A stretch of 64,000 nt of DNA from Sphingobium sp. DEHP117 (GTDB lineage: Bacteria; Pseudomonadota; Alphaproteobacteria; Sphingomonadales; Sphingomonadaceae): the NCBI RefSeq assembly GCF_030867385.1, contig NZ_JAPFBJ010000003.1, forward strand, positions 646,099 to 710,098, written 5' to 3'. Under the pieces are notes generated by a model. That model saw nothing but the letters and a program-made list of their open reading frames with translations, searched no databases and was not told the origin of the DNA. The translations under genes were made by a program, and so were the position numbers. Below are positions 7,305 to 16,062 of this stretch, in pieces. Every line of letters begins with the position of its first letter. Positions within the stretch are counted from its first letter, which is position 1.

Positions 7305-8632
7305 TCGTCATCGGCAGCGGAACAGCCGCCCAGGTCGCGATCGGCCAGGTCCGCGCCGCCGGATGGTCCGTCGCCGTCATCGACCACCGCCCGTTCGGCG
7401 GCACCTGTGCGCTACGGGGCTGCGATCCCAAGAAGATGCTGGTCAGCGGCGAAGAGGCGATCGATGCCGCCGCTCGCATGGCCGGACATGGTGTCGGCGG
7501 CGACCTGGCGATCGATTGGCCGAGCCTGATGGCGTTCAAGCGCAGCTTTACCGATCCGGTCCCCGCCAAGCAGGAACGCCGCTACGCCAAGCTGGGCGTC
7601 GACGCCTTCCACGGGCTAGCGCGCTTCGCAAGCCCGGACGCGGTCGCGGTCGACGGTCGGACGTTGCAGGCCCAGCATATCCTGATCGCAACCGGCGCGG
7701 GGCCGATCCCGCTCGGCATTCCAGGCGAGGAGCTGGTCAGCACGAGCGACGCTTTCCTCGAGCTGGAGACGCTGCCGCGCCGGATCGTGCTGATCGGCGG
7801 CGGCTATGTCGCCGCGGAGTTCTCGCATCTGGCCGCACGTGCCGGCGCCGAAGTCACGATCCTGCAGCGCGCTAGCCGGCTGCTGCCGCATTTCGATCCC
7901 GACCTGGTGGGCTGGCTCACACCGCGGTTCACGGCGCTCGGCATTCGCATCGAGACCGGCACCGCGGTCACACGGGTCGAGCGGAACGGGGACGGCCTGC
8001 AGGTGCGTGCCTCTCGCCAGGGAGCGCCGGACCTGGAGGTCGCCTGCGATCTCGTCATTCATGCTGCCGGGCGTCGTCCCGATCTCGGCAGCCTCGACCT
8101 GTCCACCGGGCAGGTCGCGGTGCAAGACGGACGACTGCAGCTCGATGCGCATCTGCGCAGCATTTCCAACCCGCGGGTCTATGCCGCCGGTGACGCCGCC
8201 GGCGTCGGGCCGCCCCTGACCCCGGTGTCGAGCCACGACGCGAAGATCGTCGCCGCGAACCTCCTGCAAGGTCCATCGCGCGAGCCCGACTATCGCGGTG
8301 TTCCGAGCGTCGCCTTCACCGTGCCGCCGATCGCCGCCGTCGGGCTTTCGGAAGAGGCGGCGCGCCGCAGCGGCCTCAAGTTCCGGGTTAACGCGGCCTC
8401 GACGCCGGACTGGTTCACCGCCCGCCGGCTCGCCGAGCCGGTCTATGGCCACAAAGTTCTGATCGACGAGCGGACGGACCTCGTCCTCGGCGCGCATCTC
8501 GTCGGGCCGAACGCCGACGAGGTGATCAACCTTTTCGGCCTGGCCATCCGCCACGGCCTCACCGCGGCCGATCTACGCTCCACCATGTTTGCCTATCCGA
8601 CCGGCGCCTCGGATATCGGCTACATGCTCTAG
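7286..8632 (+). CDS. merA: MerA-like mercuric reductase or related FAD disulfide oxidoreductase
   Basis: 448-residue flavoprotein disulfide reductase. It has an FAD-binding motif at residues 10-15 (GSGTAA), a redox-active pair C41-C46 in GGTCALRGCDPKK, an NAD(P)H motif (IGGGYVAAEFSHLAARAG) and a second FAD motif (VYAAGDAAG). Its place after merB in a mer operon argues for reduction of Hg(II) to Hg(0). Two usual MerA features are missing: the N-terminal heavy-metal domain, and the C-terminal vicinal cysteine pair that delivers Hg(II) to the active site (the protein ends SDIGYML). It is therefore either a divergent reductase that relies on other thiols, perhaps the GDCCVxC protein, or a related reductase. 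Copy 2 at 60542 is identical. Confidence 0.75.
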   Translation: MAHYDLIVIGSGTAAQVAIGQVRAAGWSVAVIDHRPFGGTCALRGCDPKKMLVSGEEAIDAAARMAGHGVGGDLAIDWPSLMAFKRSFTDPVPAKQERRYAKLGVDAFHGLARFASPDAVAVDGRTLQAQHILIATGAGPIPLGIPGEELVSTSDAFLELETLPRRIVLIGGGYVAAEFSHLAARAGAEVTILQRASRLLPHFDPDLVGWLTPRFTALGIRIETGTAVTRVERNGDGLQVRASRQGAPDLEVACDLVIHAAGRRPDLGSLDLSTGQVAVQDGRLQLDAHLRSISNPRVYAAGDAAGVGPPLTPVSSHDAKIVAANLLQGPSREPDYRGVPSVAFTVPPIAAVGLSEEAARRSGLKFRVNAASTPDWFTARRLAEPVYGHKVLIDERTDLVLGAHLVGPNADEVINLFGLAIRHGLTAADLRSTMFAYPTGASDIGYML

Positions 8633-9015
8633 GCGACGCCGCGCACGATCCGTCACCAGTGCTCGCCCGCGGGCGGGCGGCAGCCTGTCGCGAAAGACGA
8701 TAGCGGGCTGTCGCCCGCCTGATCTGCGGACGCCGCTGACGCGGCGGCGCTACTTTTTGGGCCTCCCTTCCGACGCGGAGGTGGTCGGCGCTCCCTGCTA
8801 GGCCCGCCACGGCGGGCTGCAAGCCCCGGCTTCGCCGGGCTGCTCCATTTCATTTCGCCCCTGCGGGTGCAGCCCGCCGCTCGAACGGGCCTCTTCGGTC
8901 GCTCTCGCCGCCCACCCCCGCCTCGGGGGAGGCCGATGCGGTTTTTGGGCAGTGCTGGAGGCAGCCGATGGTTTTCTTCCTCGAACCCCGGATTGGGGCT
9001 GGACTGTCAGGATAT
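8633..9015. other. Non-coding right end of the mer-trio element
   Basis: No gene is seen. The stretch is full of GC-rich inverted repeats, for example around 8667-8720, and a CCCGGC-TTC-GCCGGG hairpin near 8825-8840 that could end mer transcription, although no T run follows. The last bases, CTGGACTGTCAGGATA at about 8999-9014, are the imperfect inverted partner of the element's left end. Confidence 0.65.
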
Positions 9016-9104
9016 GTGGCCGAGATCAACGCGGCCTTCTGCTGCGCCTCGCTCGGCATCACACCCACCGTCCGCCATGCCGACTATATCGGCTCCTGGC
9101 TGGC

Positions 9105-9131
9105 GTTATGCTCACCTCGCCATAACCTGGC
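9105..9131 (+). repeat. 27-bp block between ardC and RIT copy 2
   Basis: Identical to 1500-1526, in the same orientation relative to ardC and RIT. It starts with GTTATG and contains the inverted arm CATAAC. Confidence 0.7.
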
Positions 9132-9216
9132 TAATCGCGAGGTGTCGATAATGTGAAGGAACGCGGCCAGATTGGCCGAGTTCTGGGGTTTCCTGCCAAC
9201 GTTCCTTCACATTATT

Positions 9217-10221
9217 TCAAAGCGTGTCGAGCCAGGCGAGCACGCTTGTATCGCGCTTCCACGAAGGCTGACCGCCGGGTGTTGTCGGAACGGCGACCTG
9301 TTCCAGGGCCTTTCGCTTCGTTTCAAGATTGGCCCTGGCATAGTGGTTGGTCGTGTCGAGGCTCACGTGGCCGAGCCAACTGCGGATGACTGTAACATCG
9401 ACGCCCGCAGATATGAGGTGCACGGCGGTGGCGTGCCGGAAGGCGTGCGGCGTCACGTGCTTGGTACGCAGCGTTGGTGTGGCTTCGGTCGCCGCCTTTA
9501 CGTAGGCGGCAAGCTTGAATCGGACGCCCGACGCGCTGAGCGGTTCGCCATAGCGGTTAACGAACAGCCGTTGGTCAGGCGCCCGTGGTTGCCGTTCGAG
9601 CAGCTTCTTCAGCAGCAAGGCTGTTTCAGGCCAGAGCGGGCAGATGCGTTCCTTCCGTCCCTTGCCGGTCAAGCGCACGCAGCTCGGACTTTCGAACCGG
9701 ATTGCTTCGGGGCACAAGTCGAGCGCTTCCTGTATTCGTGCGCCGCTGTTGTAGAGGAACGAGAGCAGCACATGATCGCGCATGCCTTCGAGCGTCGAAC
9801 GGTCAGGCTGGGCAAGAATTGCCGTCACTTCCGCCGGATCCAGATAGCAGGGCTCCGATACCGGCGTGCGCTTGACGGGTATGTTGAGGATTTCGACGCA
9901 TTGCGCGATCGATGCAGGATCCCTGGTCGCCACGAAGTGGAAGAAGCTGCGGATTGCGGCAAGCCTGCAGTTGCGCGTGCCGATCGTGCCGCCGCGCTCA
10001 TGTTCAGCGTAACTGAGGAACGCGGAGACCTCGCTTGCGGCCAGATCAGTCATCGTAATCATAGCCACCTTCCTTCCAGCCCGCTGTGCGACGAACCGCA
10101 AGAACAGCCGCCAGGTATCGCGGTATGATCGGACTGTATGGATGGATGCGTTGCGCTGCTCGACCAGCCATTCGTAGAAGAACGCGCGCATCAGTACCGG
10201 GAACGGGTTGGCCTTGCTCAT
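9217..10221 (-). CDS. ritC: RIT tyrosine recombinase C
   Basis: 334 residues, identical to the gene at 1612-2616, with Arg I in NSGARIQEAL, HAFRHATAVH and GHVSLDTTNHYARA. The start at 10221 overlaps the ritB stop by ATGA. It is the last gene of the intact trio. Confidence 0.92.
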   Translation of the reverse strand: MSKANPFPVLMRAFFYEWLVEQRNASIHTVRSYRDTWRLFLRFVAQRAGRKVAMITMTDLAASEVSAFLSYAEHERGGTIGTRNCRLAAIRSFFHFVATRDPASIAQCVEILNIPVKRTPVSEPCYLDPAEVTAILAQPDRSTLEGMRDHVLLSFLYNSGARIQEALDLCPEAIRFESPSCVRLTGKGRKERICPLWPETALLLKKLLERQPRAPDQRLFVNRYGEPLSASGVRFKLAAYVKAATEATPTLRTKHVTPHAFRHATAVHLISAGVDVTVIRSWLGHVSLDTTNHYARANLETKRKALEQVAVPTTPGGQPSWKRDTSVLAWLDTL

Positions 10222-11582
10222 GTCTGCACCTCCCGCTCCATGCTGAGGCAAGGTGCGCCCACCATGCGGAACCGCTCGTTTGCGTAATGCAGCAGATCCT
10301 GGGTGACCGTGATGTAGACCAGCGTAGAGTTGATATCCCGGTGGCCGAGGTAGGTCGCGAGGAATGGCAGACGGTCCTGCGGGTTGATGCCCGTCCTGTA
10401 CCATTCGAGGATCCGGTTCACGACCATCGAGTGGCGCAGGTCGTGCAAACGCGGTCCCGTTCGCCCCTGCGGTGGCTTCAGCCCGGCACGGCGTATGACG
10501 TCAACGAGCAGCCAGGCGACGGCTTGCTTCGTATAGCGGCCGCTCCGCTGCTCGTGCCAGAACAGACCTGACCTCGGATCCTGCGGGGCACCCGCGCGAC
10601 GCCGCACATCGATGTACGCCCGAAGTTCGGCCATCACAGTGTCGGGCAGCGGCAGTATCCTTGTCTTGTAGAACTTGGTCTGCCGTATAGTGATCGTGCC
10701 GCCCTGAAGATCAACATCCCCCAGATCAAGGCGGGCAACCTCGCTGCGCCGCAGGCCCGCGCAATAGGCGAGCAGAAGCATCGTGTAGACACTCAACGGG
10801 CGAAGCGACGCTCGCGGAGAGGGGTAAGAGCGAGCAATGTCGAGCATATGCTGCACGTCGGCGGGCGTATAGATATGAGGTTTGCGCCATTGTTTGGCCA
10901 CTTCCTTCCCCGGACGTGGGTCCGGTCGGCGCGGTGGGATCGACGGATCCCGGTGGCGGAGTATCTTCGCAAGGACGCGCTTCAGCTTTTCGCATTCGGC
11001 AGGATGATTGCGCGTGGCCTTCGCCGCCGCCCAGTGTTCGAGCATCACCCCGATCGGTTCATCCTGCAGCGCCGGGTTCAGCTGTAGGAACCGGTCGAAC
11101 CGCAAAAGCCACACAGGCTGCGTGGTATATTTGTACCCCCTGTTGCGCATCAGCGTAACGTGCTCGGCCATGATCGCGCCCAGCACGCTGCCGAACGGTT
11201 TGGGCTGATGCAGTTCGGCAAGGGCTTGTTCTGGATCGCGTGAAGCCAGAGCGCGCCAGACCGGCATGCACTGCTTGACGTTGCACTCCTTGCGCAGGAC
11301 GACGACGGGATTGCGGTGGATCGCCCCGGTTTGCACAAGGTGATCGAGGAACCGGTCGATAATGCGGGTGCGGTGGAGCAGCGTCGTCGCTGTCCAACGG
11401 TCGGACCACGCCCGCAACCAGGCTACCAGCACATCTTGGCCGAGTTCGGTGTGGCGCGCGGCGACGTCCTGGAAGCTGTAGAGCACCTGTTTGTAATAGG
11501 TGCGGCTGTTCTTGCTGCGCAGGCCAAGGTCCGCGAGATAGCGCGCGATCAACAGTCGTTCGGGATCGGGCCATGGCGTCAT
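10218..11582 (-). CDS. ritB: RIT tyrosine recombinase B
   Basis: 454 residues, identical to the gene at 2613-3977. Catalytic motifs are CAGLRRSEVARL, HDLRHSMVVN and GHRDINSTLVYITV. Translationally coupled by ATGA to ritA before it and ritC after it. Confidence 0.92.
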   Translation of the reverse strand: MTPWPDPERLLIARYLADLGLRSKNSRTYYKQVLYSFQDVAARHTELGQDVLVAWLRAWSDRWTATTLLHRTRIIDRFLDHLVQTGAIHRNPVVVLRKECNVKQCMPVWRALASRDPEQALAELHQPKPFGSVLGAIMAEHVTLMRNRGYKYTTQPVWLLRFDRFLQLNPALQDEPIGVMLEHWAAAKATRNHPAECEKLKRVLAKILRHRDPSIPPRRPDPRPGKEVAKQWRKPHIYTPADVQHMLDIARSYPSPRASLRPLSVYTMLLLAYCAGLRRSEVARLDLGDVDLQGGTITIRQTKFYKTRILPLPDTVMAELRAYIDVRRRAGAPQDPRSGLFWHEQRSGRYTKQAVAWLLVDVIRRAGLKPPQGRTGPRLHDLRHSMVVNRILEWYRTGINPQDRLPFLATYLGHRDINSTLVYITVTQDLLHYANERFRMVGAPCLSMEREVQT

Positions 11583-12811
11583 GACAGCACCTCCGATCCC
11601 GGAACGTCGAGCGCGATGGCCCGCAGGTCTTCGGTTGCCAGCTTGAGATACGGAGCGGTAGATTCCGTCGAACGATGACCCAGCATATCGCCGATCACCT
11701 TTTGCGGGACCGAGGCGCGCAGCATCTCGACCGCGCGGGCATGTCTGAAGATGTGTGGCCCACACTTCCCCGGTGGCTTGACCCCGGCATCCCGGATTCG
11801 CCGGAAGACGGCACTATGCAGCACCCGGAGCCTTCCATAGGGTGCACGGGTCCGCACGAACACTTCGCGGGCGTCGGTCTGCGGTCGTCCCGAGCGCAGA
11901 TAGCTGAGGATGGCTTCGCCCACCGGAGCCATCAACGGCAGATAGGAACAGGCACGGGTCTTGGTGTGGAGGATGCGGATCGATTCCGTCCGCCAGTCAA
12001 TATCCTCGATCTTCAGATTGCGGATTTCGCCGGACCTCAGACCATAAGTCGCCAGCAGTTGCAGGATCGCCTGATCTCTGAGCCCGATAGGCGTTGTGTC
12101 TTTGCTCGCGGTTTCCAGAACGGCGGCGATCTGATCGCGCTCCAGGATCGAGGGCACCCCTTCATAGGCATACAATAGCGGGGCGATGACGTGCGGCGAC
12201 AAGTCGATTGCGGTGCGGCGCGTACGGTGCAGATAACGCAACAGCGAGCGAAGACGCTCCGCCACGTCCTTCACCGATTTGCGCGTTTGGTGCGGGCTGC
12301 GCATATCCATGTAACGGTCGATGTCGCCGACGCTCATTTCCACCAGGCTGTCGACGCCGCATCGATCAAGCTGCCAGGTCAGGAAGTTCCGACCTTCCCA
12401 CATCAATGCGTAGATGCTGCGCTCCGCAAGGCCCCGCTCCTCGCGCAGCCAGATCTCGTATTCGTCGCAAATCGTAAAGCGCAGCGTGTCAGCAGCACAT
12501 GTCGCTTTGGGCGCGGGTGGCCAACGGCCCTGTGCAAGCCGCAGTAGGGCGTGGATTCCAGAACGCGGAATGGAGTGCCAACACGGCCCTGGTGGTCGGC
12601 CATGACGTTTGCGGAACATCGTGATCGCATGGTGCAAATAGTACCCCACCTGCGCCTCGGTCACCTCCGCGATCGGGATGCTGCGCCGGGCAAGATAGTC
12701 GAGGAACCCGCGCGCATAGGCGCAGTAGTTCCCGGCCACCACCGGGCTGTATCGTTGGCTGGTCAGTACGGATCTGAGTTCGGAGATCAGTTCGCAATCG
12801 GTATTCGGCAT
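11579..12811 (-). CDS. ritA: RIT tyrosine recombinase A (intact reference copy)
   Basis: 410-residue tyrosine recombinase, first gene of the trio. An N-terminal core-binding domain (about residues 10-180) is followed by the catalytic domain with Arg I in TYGLRSGEIR, the box HIFRHARAVE and GHRSTESTAPYLKL ending at the nucleophile tyrosine. The ATG at 12811 has an AGAGGAG ribosome binding site that lies in the 3' arm of a hairpin (12820-12846), so translation is probably held down. A TTGACC (-35-like) element is also embedded there. This is the only unbroken ritA of the four copies; the others differ by single-base indels, including in the four-base G run near 12180. Confidence 0.93.
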   Translation of the reverse strand: MPNTDCELISELRSVLTSQRYSPVVAGNYCAYARGFLDYLARRSIPIAEVTEAQVGYYLHHAITMFRKRHGRPPGPCWHSIPRSGIHALLRLAQGRWPPAPKATCAADTLRFTICDEYEIWLREERGLAERSIYALMWEGRNFLTWQLDRCGVDSLVEMSVGDIDRYMDMRSPHQTRKSVKDVAERLRSLLRYLHRTRRTAIDLSPHVIAPLLYAYEGVPSILERDQIAAVLETASKDTTPIGLRDQAILQLLATYGLRSGEIRNLKIEDIDWRTESIRILHTKTRACSYLPLMAPVGEAILSYLRSGRPQTDAREVFVRTRAPYGRLRVLHSAVFRRIRDAGVKPPGKCGPHIFRHARAVEMLRASVPQKVIGDMLGHRSTESTAPYLKLATEDLRAIALDVPGSEVLS

Positions 12812-12819
12812 TGACGGCT

Positions 12820-12846
12820 CCTCTGCTGGTCAAACGACCGCAGAGG
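12820..12846 (-). promoter_or_regulatory. Hairpin covering the ritA ribosome binding site
   Basis: Same 7+4-bp hairpin as at 5216-5242, with the ritA Shine-Dalgarno in its 3' strand. Proposed to limit production of the recombinases. Confidence 0.6.
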
Positions 12847-13163
12847 TTCGTCGAGAAATAATGCGGAGCAAAGCCCGTCAGATAACGTCGCAATTCTGCG
12901 CATTTCAGACACTGAAACTGCGTTCCTTCACATTATCGACACCTCGCGATTACTCGAGGTGCTGCGTGAGGACAATCGCGCCATCGTGCGCGCCGCTTCC
13001 CAGGCCAGCAAGGCGGCCGACTGGCTGCTCGACTTCCTGCCGGGCGCCGACGTCGATGCAGCCGACCACGAACGACAGGCGGCGTAACGAGCCTGAAAAC
13101 CTGAAAGGCGGAGAAGCGGGCTTCCGGCTTGACGCCTTGCCGCCCGCCTGGCGCTGCCCTCCG

Positions 13164-13246
13164 AGAGTGAGAGGGCGGCGCTTCGCTTCGTGACGGGTTG
13201 GAGGTCGAGAGAAAGGCTCCCGGCCGCCCGTCGCGGAGTAACGAAC
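13164..13246 (+). promoter_or_regulatory. Structured 5' leader of parB
   Basis: An 8-bp stem pairs 13190-13197 (GTGACGGG) with 13227-13234 (CCCGTCGC), with an inner stem GGAG (13200-13203) and CTCC (13217-13220). The ribosome binding site GGAG (13235-13238) begins directly after the stem, eight bases before the ATG. The leader of the third ardC (47495-47573) has the same layout, with a compensating change in the inner stem (GAAG with CTTC). This supports a functional RNA, probably acting on translation. Confidence 0.65.
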
Positions 13247-15211
13247 ATGGCAACTGCCATTCAGAAGATCATCCTGTCGTCGGCGCGCGACATCCCCTTC
13301 AACAAGCTGGTGCTGAGCCAGTCCAATGTCCGGCGCGTCAAAGCCGGCGTCTCGATCGAGGAGCTGGCCGAGTCCATCGCCCGGCGCGGTCTCATCCAGA
13401 GCCTCCATGTCCGTCCCGTCCTCGACGCCGATGGCGCCGAGAGCGGCATGTTCGAGGTGCCCGCCGGCGGCCGTCGCTATCGCGCGCTCGAACTGCTCGC
13501 GAAGCAGAAGCGCCTGGCCAAGACCGCACCGGTGCCCTGCGTCGTCGGCGACGCCAACAGCGACATCCTGGTCGACGAGGTCTCGCTGGTCGAGAACATG
13601 GAACGCGCGCCGCTGCATCCGCTCGACCAGTTCCGCGCCTTCCAGGCCATGCGCGACAAGGGCATGACCGAGGAAGCCATCGCCGCAGCCTTCTTCGTCG
13701 GCGTCAATGTCGTGAAGCAGCGCCTGCGCCTCGCCTCCGTCTCGCAGACTTTGCTCGATATCTATGCCGACGACGGCATGACGCTCGAACAGCTCATGGC
13801 CTTCACCGTCAGCTCCGACCATGCCCGTCAGGAACAGGTCTGGGAGGCAGTCAAGGATAGCTGGCAGAAGGAGCCCTATCAGATCCGCCGGATGCTGACC
13901 GAGACCTCGGTACGCGCCTCCGACAAAAGGGCCGTCTTCATCGGCGTCGAGGCTTATGAGGCGGCCGGCGGCGTCGTGCTGCGCGACCTGTTCCAGTCGG
14001 ACGATGGTGGCTGGCTGCAAGATCCGGCCCTGCTCGACCGCCTGGTGGCCGAGAAGCTGAAGACCACCGCCGACGAGATCGCGAGCGAAGGCTGGAAATG
14101 GGTCGAGGCCGCCTTGAGCTTTCCCTACGGCCACGAGCATGGGCTTCGCGAACTGGCTGGCGTCACGGTCGACCTGACCGAGGAGGAGAGCGCCACCCGC
14201 GAAGCGCTGCGCGACGAATACGACCGACTCGAAGCCGAATATGCCGAAGCCGACGAGCTGCCGGACGAGATCGACGCACGTCTCGGCGAGATCGAACAGG
14301 CCCTCGACGCCTTCGAGCAGCGCCCGACGATCTACGATCCGGCCGACATCGCCGTCGCCGGCGTCTTCATCAGCCTCGATGCCGACGGCTCGCTGTCGGT
14401 GGATCGCGGCTATGTCCGTCCCGAGGATGAACGTCCCGTCGAGACCGAAGGCAGAGATGCGCAGGAGGTTGACGGTGAAGCGGGCCAGCAGGCCGCGCCC
14501 GCCGTTCAACGCGCCGTCATCACCATCGGCGGCCAGCCCGCGGAGCCGGAGGACGATGAGGAGGACGGCATCAAGCCGTTGCCCGAGCGCCTCGTCATCG
14601 AGCTGACCGCACATCGCACCTTGGCGCTGCGCAACGCGGTTGCGGAACATCCCGACGTCGCCATGACCATGCTGCTGCACAAGCTGGTCAGCGACACCTT
14701 CCGGCGCACCGCACCGGCCGGCTGCCTCGAGGCCCGCGTCAATCATATCTTCTTCTCGGCACAGTCCGAGGAGTTGAAGGACAGCCCACCCGCGCGCGAG
14801 GTCGCCGAGCGACAGGAGCGCTGGGGCAATCACGTTCCCGACGATGACCAGGCTCTGTGGGACTGGCTGTCCCTGCTCGACCCCGGCACGCGCCTCGATC
14901 TGCTCGCCCATTGCGTCAGCTACGGCGTGAACGCCCTGTTCGAGCGGCCCAATCCCTTCAGCGGATCGGGCGTCAGCCAGCATGGGCTGGACGTGCGCCT
15001 CTCGCAGGCTGACCGGCTGGCACGAGCCACCGGCCTCGACATGGTGGCGGCGGGCTGGAGGCCGACGGTCGGCAACTATCTCGGCCGCGTCACCAAGCCC
15101 CGCATCCTCGAAGCCGTGCGCGAAGGTGCGGGCGAGCGGGCTGCCCAGCTCATCGACCATCTGAAGAAGGGCGACATGGCCAAGGAGGCCGAGCGTGTTG
15201 ATGGTCGCTGA
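13247..15211 (+). CDS. parB: ParB-like partition/nuclease-fold protein, 3' end cut by IS21
   Basis: 655 residues of a large ParB/RepB/Spo0J-type protein of the kind found on alphaproteobacterial plasmids and integrative elements. The N-terminal ParB domain (about residues 15-115) shows GGRRYRALELL and the box VENMERAPLHPLDQF. A helix-turn-helix follows at about 130-165, then acidic linkers and a conserved C-terminal region. The reading frame ends in IS21 bases: the native sequence stops near 15195 and the last few residues (VDGR) come from the insertion end. Relatives usually continue for about 15-20 more residues, so the product is slightly truncated. No parA is nearby. The start is the ATG after the leader's GGAG. 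A partition role is likely but not certain, since such ParB-like proteins also occur as stand-alone nucleases or regulators. Confidence 0.85.
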   Translation: MATAIQKIILSSARDIPFNKLVLSQSNVRRVKAGVSIEELAESIARRGLIQSLHVRPVLDADGAESGMFEVPAGGRRYRALELLAKQKRLAKTAPVPCVVGDANSDILVDEVSLVENMERAPLHPLDQFRAFQAMRDKGMTEEAIAAAFFVGVNVVKQRLRLASVSQTLLDIYADDGMTLEQLMAFTVSSDHARQEQVWEAVKDSWQKEPYQIRRMLTETSVRASDKRAVFIGVEAYEAAGGVVLRDLFQSDDGGWLQDPALLDRLVAEKLKTTADEIASEGWKWVEAALSFPYGHEHGLRELAGVTVDLTEEESATREALRDEYDRLEAEYAEADELPDEIDARLGEIEQALDAFEQRPTIYDPADIAVAGVFISLDADGSLSVDRGYVRPEDERPVETEGRDAQEVDGEAGQQAAPAVQRAVITIGGQPAEPEDDEEDGIKPLPERLVIELTAHRTLALRNAVAEHPDVAMTMLLHKLVSDTFRRTAPAGCLEARVNHIFFSAQSEELKDSPPAREVAERQERWGNHVPDDDQALWDWLSLLDPGTRLDLLAHCVSYGVNALFERPNPFSGSGVSQHGLDVRLSQADRLARATGLDMVAAGWRPTVGNYLGRVTKPRILEAVREGAGERAAQLIDHLKKGDMAKEAERVDGR

Positions 15212-15279
15212 GAGTTGACCCGGGATTTTCACTGAGAAGTGACCCGTCTCGGATATATGTTTCGGTTACGTCCTGTGGG

Positions 15280-16062
15280 TCAAGATGATGTTTTCTCCTT
15301 TTCTGGTTTTGCCTGCTGGGCAGAGCTATTTTTGAAGCGGAAGCTGTCGTTTCCGGTTTCGAGGATGTGGCAGTGATGGGTGAGGCGATCGAGGAGAGCG
15401 GTGGTCATTTTGGCATCGCCGAACACGCTGGCCCATTCACTGAAGCTGAGGTTGGTGGTGATGACGACGCTGGTGCGCTCATAGAGTTTGCTGAGCAGGT
15501 GGAACAGCAATGCGCCGCCTGATGCACTGAACGGCAGATAGCCCAGCTCATCGAGGATCACGAGATCGGAGTGCACGAGCCGATTAGCGATCTGTCCGGC
15601 CCTGCCTTGCGCTTTTTCCTGTTCGAGGGCGTTGACCAGTTCGACAGTGGAGAAGAACCGCACCCGCTTCCTGTGATGTTCGATGGCCTGCACACCGAGC
15701 GCGGTGGCGACATGGGTCTTTCCGGTGCCCGGGCCGCCAACCAGCACGACATTGTCGGCAACGTCGATAAAATCGCAACGATGGAGCTGACGAACCAGCG
15801 CCTCGTTGATCTCGCTACTGGCAAAGTCGAAGCCGGCAAGATCGCGATAGGCCGGGAACCGCGCGACCTTGAGTTGATAGGCGACGGAGCGCACCTCCCG
15901 TTCGGCCGTCTCGGCTTTGAGCAACTGTGAGAGCATGGGCACGGCGGCTTCGAACGCCGGCGATCCCTGTGCCATGAGATCGGTAACGGCCTGTGCCATA
16001 CCGTGCATCTTAAGGCTTCGGAGCATCACGACGATAGCGCCACTGGCAGGATCATGACGCAT
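15280..16062 (-). CDS. istB: IS21 helper ATPase IstB
   Basis: 260-residue AAA+ ATPase that assists the IstA transposase in target choice. Walker A is GGPGTGKT and Walker B is [12 protein letters not shown]. The arginine-containing end [13 protein letters not shown] is typical of IstB. The start at 16062 (MRHDPASG) was chosen because it overlaps the istA stop by a few bases, the usual arrangement; a longer reading extends into istA. The product looks complete and normal in length. Confidence 0.93.
   Translation of the reverse strand: MRHDPASGAIVVMLRSLKMHGMAQAVTDLMAQGSPAFEAAVPMLSQLLKAETAEREVRSVAYQLKVARFPAYRDLAGFDFASSEINEALVRQLHRCDFIDVADNVVLVGGPGTGKTHVATALGVQAIEHHRKRVRFFSTVELVNALEQEKAQGRAGQIANRLVHSDLVILDELGYLPFSASGGALLFHLLSKLYERTSVVITTNLSFSEWASVFGDAKMTTALLDRLTHHCHILETGNDSFRFKNSSAQQAKPEKEKTSS

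Larger units (their letters stand above)
1..9015. mobile_element. mer-trio transposon, copy 1 (right part only)
   Basis: Right part of a large transposon. Its left end lies before the window. It is essentially identical to 53254-62270 of copy 2, and identity stops at the GTGGCC site at 9016-9021, just after the terminal CTGACAGTC-like repeat (complement, about 9001-9014). Contents are the tail of the third tyrosine recombinase, ardC interrupted by RIT copy 1, merR, merT, a GDCCVxC gene, merB and a merA-like gene. The right boundary is fixed because the two copies run into two different ardC genes from this point on. Confidence 0.85.
9132..12952 (-). mobile_element. RIT element, copy 2 (intact)
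   Basis: Complete RIT with perfect 32-bp terminal inverted repeats (9132-9163 and 12921-12952) and three intact recombinase genes. It is the only copy in the window in which all three genes are open, so it is the best candidate for the active element. It is inserted in the second ardC at the codon matching the insertion in copy 1. Confidence 0.94.
9016..13087 (+). pseudogene. ardC: 3' remnant of a second ardC, split by RIT copy 2
   Basis: 9016-9101 encodes an ArdC segment (VAEINAAFCCASLGI, then HADYIGSWL) directly after the right end of the mer-trio element. 12953-13087 encodes the C-terminus (LEVLREDNRAIVRAASQ, ending in ERQAA). RIT copy 2 lies between. The 5' half of this gene must lie on the far side of mer-trio copy 1, outside the window. 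Its sequence differs from the other two ardC genes here, so it is a separate locus. The coding strand leads straight to parB, as is common in sphingomonad plasmids. Confidence 0.85.

Noticed and set aside
8820..8850. Rho-independent terminator after the merA-like gene
   Set aside because: A GC stem-loop is present but no T run follows; mentioned only as a possibility.
12950..15232. A 760-codon open frame on the minus strand opposite parB
   Set aside because: High GC and a conserved ParB on the other strand explain it; the reverse frame shows no family pattern. The same applies to long reverse frames opposite the RND pump, recombinases, merA-like gene and helicases.
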